From Azospirillum sp. (GTDB taxonomy: Bacteria > Pseudomonadota > Alphaproteobacteria > Azospirillales > Azospirillaceae): a DNA stretch of 64,000 nucleotides. Both the position numbers and the translations under genes were made by a program. The notes under the pieces are model-generated. The model saw only the letters and a program-made list of their open reading frames with translations, did not search any database and was not told where the DNA came from. The stretch covers positions 62,001-126,000 of the forward strand of contig JAIXPD010000057.1 in assembly GCA_027486405.1 (NCBI GenBank). The letters run 5' to 3'. Shown piece after piece: positions 61,015 through 64,000 of the stretch. The first letter of the stretch is position 1, and every line of letters starts with the position of its first letter.

Positions 61015-62715
61015 ATGTCCAAGGCAGCCCTGGCACATCTCCCGCTGCGGATCAAATTGCTGATCGCCCCTGTGGTTTACACGGTGGCGCTGTTTGCCAT
61101 TCTCTATGTTGGCTTGCAGCAAGGCCGGGACGCGATGCAGGTGGCCGTCGATCTTCACGAACGCGGGCTGCCCCGTTTGCAGCGTGTGTATGAGGTGGTC
61201 CAGCGCCTGGGCGACGTTCAACGCAACCTGTTCCTGCTGGCCAGTTGGGAAGGCAATTATTTTCCCGCCGATGACATCAAGCGTCTGTCCGGCCAGATCA
61301 TCAAGGATGGTGAGAGCGTCACCGGCATGCTGAAAAGCATGGCCCAGGAAGACGGTGCTCCCGGTGAGGTGAGCAAGCTGATCGCGCCGACCGAGCTTTA
61401 CCTGGCGCATGTCACGGAAACCATGCGGTTGCTCCACATCGACATGAGCACCGGGACCCTGAAGCTGAATGACGTCGCCAAGGAGTTCGAAAATCTCAAC
61501 GGCGGCATCAAGGGGATCCGGACCAAGATCGAATCGACCTTTGACGCGCAGATCACCGAATCCCTGTCGGACACCGAACAGGCGCGCGGGACCATGATCG
61601 GCAGCCTGATCGCCGTTCTGGCGGTCTGCACCCTGCTCAGCCTGGTGGTGACGCGCTTCATCGCCCGAATGGTGAGCGGCATGACCAAGGCGATGACCCG
61701 GCTGGCCGATGGCGACGCCTCCGTCGAGATCCCTGGGGCCGACCAGCGCGATGAGATCGGCAAGATGGCCGAAGCCGTCGAGGTGTTCAAAGGCAACCTG
61801 CTGCGCATCCAGGAGGATCAGGTCAACCGGACCCGCGCGGCCGAGGAGGAGCGCCAGAAGCGTGAGCGGTTGGTCCATCTGGTCAACACCTTGCAGGAAA
61901 ATGTCCAGAATGTGGTGAACGCGGTGTCGTCGTCGGCCCAGTTGATGGAAAACAACGCGTCGAACATGCTGCACATCGCCGAAGACACCAGCCGTCAGGT
62001 GGTGGCGGTGGTGTCCACCTCGAATCAAGCGTCGCAGAACATGCAGAGCGTCACCGATTCGGCGAACATGCTGTTGAACTCCGTCACCACCATCGAAAAG
62101 CGGGTCGCGTCCTCCGCCGACATCGCCACCGCCGGTGTCCGCGAGGTCGAACGCACGAACGAGGTCATTTCCGGGCTGTCCAACGCCGCCCAGCGCATTG
62201 GCGAGGTGGTGAAGCTGATCGGGGCCATCGCCGGACAAACCAACCTGCTGGCCCTGAACGCCACCATCGAAGCGGCGCGCGCCGGGGAGGCTGGCAAAGG
62301 CTTCGCGGTGGTCGCCAGCGAGGTGAAGGGGCTGGCCAATCAGACCGCCAAGGCGACGGAAGAGATCTCCCAGCAGATCGTTGAAATGCAGACGGCCACC
62401 AGCAGCGCCATCGACGCCATCCGCACCACCGGGCGCACCATCACGTCGATCCATGACACGGTCGACAAGATCATGCACGCGGTCAGCGACCAGCGCGCGT
62501 CGATCACCGAAATTGTCGAGGTGGTCCACCAGACCGCCAACGGCACGGCGGAGGTGACGCAATCCATCACCACCGTGTCGCAGGCCGCCGAGAAAACCGG
62601 AACCACCGCCCACACCGTGCTGCGCGCCTCCAAGGATCTGGCCCAGCAATCCGATTTGCTGTCGCGGGAATTCCGCAGCTTCATCAGCAGCGTTCACCCG
62701 GACACGCCCGCCTGA
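61015..62715 (+). CDS. Methyl-accepting chemotaxis protein
   Basis: 566 aa. Membrane helix 1 ([21 protein letters not shown]) and helix 2 ([19 protein letters not shown]) enclose a helical periplasmic sensor of about 165 residues. A HAMP domain ([21 protein letters not shown]) and a signalling region follow. The conserved hairpin tip reads [24 protein letters not shown] in part, with [13 protein letters not shown]. There is no visible C-terminal CheR/CheB pentapeptide. AAGGTGAG precedes the ATG. It lies 140 bp after the orphan binding protein on the same strand. Confidence 0.93.
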   Translation: MSKAALAHLPLRIKLLIAPVVYTVALFAILYVGLQQGRDAMQVAVDLHERGLPRLQRVYEVVQRLGDVQRNLFLLASWEGNYFPADDIKRLSGQIIKDGESVTGMLKSMAQEDGAPGEVSKLIAPTELYLAHVTETMRLLHIDMSTGTLKLNDVAKEFENLNGGIKGIRTKIESTFDAQITESLSDTEQARGTMIGSLIAVLAVCTLLSLVVTRFIARMVSGMTKAMTRLADGDASVEIPGADQRDEIGKMAEAVEVFKGNLLRIQEDQVNRTRAAEEERQKRERLVHLVNTLQENVQNVVNAVSSSAQLMENNASNMLHIAEDTSRQVVAVVSTSNQASQNMQSVTDSANMLLNSVTTIEKRVASSADIATAGVREVERTNEVISGLSNAAQRIGEVVKLIGAIAGQTNLLALNATIEAARAGEAGKGFAVVASEVKGLANQTAKATEEISQQIVEMQTATSSAIDAIRTTGRTITSIHDTVDKIMHAVSDQRASITEIVEVVHQTANGTAEVTQSITTVSQAAEKTGTTAHTVLRASKDLAQQSDLLSREFRSFISSVHPDTPA

Positions 62716-62784
62716 TCCTTTGTCTCCTGATCCTTTCACCTCTGCGTGGGGAGGTCGTCCTCCCCCTGCTTGCCCATGCCTCCG

Positions 62785-62816
62785 AAACGCACCGCAGTCT
62801 CTGCGGTGCGTTTTTT
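62785..62816 (+). terminator. Intrinsic terminator of the chemoreceptor gene
   Basis: A stem (AAACGCACCGCAG with CTGCGGTGCGTTT), loop TCT, then a T6 run (62811-62816). It lies about 70 bases after the chemoreceptor stop. Confidence 0.88.
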
Positions 62817-62898
62817 GTGTGCGACATGGGCGCGGCTTCACCGCGATCGCTGGATGCGATGGTGGTGGGAGTCTCTTGGCTCCGATGAGCGTCGGGGG

Positions 62899-63375
62899 TC
62901 AGCCCACCGCGTCGTCCGCCATCGCCATGCCGGGGCGAATCACGCTGCGGATGGTGAAGCTGGTTTGGATGCGGACCACACCGGGCAGGCGCGACAGCGA
63001 ATCCTGAAAAATCCGCTCGTAATCGGCCCCGTCCTGCGCCACCACCCGCAGGAAATAATCCGAACTTCCGGACAGCAAATAGCATTCCCGCACTTCCGGG
63101 CAACGGCGGATCGCGGCTTCGAAGCGGCGGAAATACTCGTCGGTCTGCCGCTCCAGGGTGATTTGCACGATCACCACCACGGATTTGTCGTCGTCCGTTG
63201 TCTCGACGATGGCGGTGTAGCCCCGGATGACGCCGGAATGCTCCAGCATGTGCAGACGTCGCAGGCAGGCCGACGGCGACAGGCCGACCTCCGCCGCCAG
63301 CTTGGCGTTGCTCATCCGGCCATCCTTGCGCAGCAGCCGGAGAATTTTGTGGTCGAGGGCGTCCAGGGTGTGCAT
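62899..63375 (-). CDS. Lrp/AsnC-family transcriptional regulator
   Basis: 158 aa. The N-terminal winged helix (LDALDHKILRLLRKDGRMSN, then AEVGLSPSACLRRL) is followed by the RAM ligand-binding domain (CYLLSGSSDYFLRVVAQD). It is divergent from alanine dehydrogenase with a 182-bp shared upstream region. Lrp-type proteins beside ald commonly control it in response to alanine or leucine, so an AldR-like role is likely. No strong ribosome-binding site is visible at ATG 63375. Confidence 0.9.
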   Translation of the reverse strand: MHTLDALDHKILRLLRKDGRMSNAKLAAEVGLSPSACLRRLHMLEHSGVIRGYTAIVETTDDDKSVVVIVQITLERQTDEYFRRFEAAIRRCPEVRECYLLSGSSDYFLRVVAQDGADYERIFQDSLSRLPGVVRIQTSFTIRSVIRPGMAMADDAVG

Positions 63376-63403
63376 GCAACTTTATACGAAACATTGGCAG
63401 AGC

Positions 63404-63423
63404 ATGCGAAGCCCCAATCGCAT
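63404..63423. promoter_or_regulatory. Dyad in the shared regulator/alanine dehydrogenase promoter region
   Basis: ATGCGA and TCGCAT with an 8-base AT/GC spacer form a 20-bp dyad between the divergent genes. It is a candidate site for the Lrp-type regulator, which would allow joint control of both genes. Its short arms mean it could be chance. Confidence 0.3.
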
Positions 63424-63557
63424 TATCGTGGAATCATGCAGGGCTTTGCAGAGATCCACCCCGTTTACCCGACGTAAGATGGGGGCATCGAGACAATCCG
63501 CACCGCTGATGGTTCCGGTTCGCCGGACGGCTTCAGCCCTGACATGTGGGGGATCTG

Positions 63558-64000
63558 ATGGTCACGCGCGTTGGCGTTCCCAAGGAAATCAAGAACCACG
63601 AATACCGGGTCGGGCTGACACCGGGATCGGTTCGAGAGCTGACAACCGCCGGTCACAGCGTCCTGGTTCAGACCGGGGCCGGGGCCGAGATCGGCTTTTC
63701 CGACGATGATTACCGCGCCGCCGGGGCATCGATCGCCGACAGCGCCGCCCAGGTCTTCGCCGACTCCGATATGATCGTGAAGGTGAAGGAGCCGCAACCG
63801 GCGGAATGCCGCATGCTGCGTCCGGGGCAATTGCTGTTCACCTATCTCCACTTGGCCCCCGATCCGGAACAGGCCCGCCTGTTGATGGAGAGCGGGTGCA
63901 CCGCCATCGCCTATGAAACCGTCACCGACCGCAACGGCCGCCTGCCCCTGCTGGCCCCGATGTCGGAAATCGCCGGACGCATGGCGATCCAGGTCGGGGC
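63558..64000 (+). CDS. ald: Alanine dehydrogenase, N-terminal part (runs off the window)
   Basis: 147 residues from ATG 63558 (GGGGGATC upstream) with no stop before the window ends. The N-terminal MVTRVGVPKEIKNHEYRVGL and the catalytic-domain segments IVKVKEPQPAE and LFTYLHLAPD are typical of alanine dehydrogenase. Its substrate-binding Arg and Lys lie in these blocks, and TAIAYETV follows. It should interconvert L-alanine with pyruvate and ammonia using NAD(H). Pyridine nucleotide transhydrogenase alpha subunits are similar here but less so. The divergent Lrp gene supports the call. Confidence 0.92.
   Translation, partial: MVTRVGVPKEIKNHEYRVGLTPGSVRELTTAGHSVLVQTGAGAEIGFSDDDYRAAGASIADSAAQVFADSDMIVKVKEPQPAECRMLRPGQLLFTYLHLAPDPEQARLLMESGCTAIAYETVTDRNGRLPLLAPMSEIAGRMAIQVG

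Noticed and set aside
1..64000. tRNA and rRNA genes, CRISPR arrays, insertion sequences or prophage
   Set aside because: None was recognised: no cloverleaf ending in CCA, no regularly spaced repeats and no transposase or integrase motifs. A profile search (tRNAscan, Infernal, ISfinder) would be decisive.

Overview
The window reads as one stretch of a very GC-rich alphaproteobacterial chromosome. The DinB with a Cys4 N-terminus, the solute-symporter/histidine-kinase fusion, the DUF3369 HD-GYP-like regulator and the polar amino-acid ABC system all fit Rhodospirillales-type bacteria (Azospirillum-like or a relative). That placement is an inference from gene content; no rRNA or other marker gene is present. 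AT-rich DNA is confined to a few intergenic promoter-like regions (about 3000-3440, 45900-45990, 52500-52730, 57000-57390 and 59740-59830).

Layout: (1) 1-2946: the 3' end of an unidentified gene facing a SulP-STAS-cyclic-nucleotide-domain anion transporter. (2) 3442-33251: a hybrid NRPS/PKS biosynthetic operon with tightly coupled genes. It holds three megasynthases (1637, about 5758 and 1172 aa), two consecutive cyclic-peptide-type ABC exporters and a type II thioesterase. The deduced line is A-PCP / KS-AT-ACP // TubC-type docking, C-PCP (no A), C-A-PCP, C-A(Ser)-PCP, KS-DH-KR-ACP (no AT), C-A(Val-like)-PCP, C // A(interrupted by a methyltransferase)-PCP-TE. (3) 33449-35501: a DUF697 protein, a small membrane protein and an SPFH/prohibitin-like protein. 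(4) 35522-45119: an exported helical-barrel-like protein, a Cache-type hybrid histidine kinase, DNA polymerase IV, and a LuxR-type response regulator next to a CbrA-like symporter/hybrid kinase. (5) 45548-47801: a small unknown protein, an HSL-type alpha/beta hydrolase, a perfect 23-bp palindrome and a short-chain dehydrogenase. (6) 52438 back to 47838: an aspartase gene leading a complete polar amino-acid ABC importer operon. (7) 52826-56868: a second SulP-STAS-CNB transporter and a degenerate HD-GYP response regulator. (8) 57392-64000: a SAM methyltransferase coupled to an MmgE/PrpD protein, an orphan amino-acid binding protein, a chemoreceptor, and an Lrp/AsnC regulator divergent from alanine dehydrogenase, which runs off the end.

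The most interesting system is the NRPS/PKS operon. By the colinearity rule it would make a short peptide-polyketide. It starts from an amino acid extended once with malonate with no reduction. It contains a Ser residue, one dehydrated polyketide extension, a Val-like residue and a terminal residue methylated within the adenylation domain, and a type I thioesterase releases it. Several parts do not fit a simple colinear reading: a C-PCP pair without an adenylation domain, a KS-DH-KR-ACP module without its own acyltransferase, and a methyltransferase inserted between adenylation motifs A2 and A3. No phosphopantetheinyl transferase, MbtH-like protein, free-standing AT, free-standing A domain or pathway regulator is seen in the window, so these must come from elsewhere. 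The rest looks like ordinary amino-acid uptake and catabolism, anion transport and signalling. No tRNA, rRNA, CRISPR array, transposase or phage gene was recognised.
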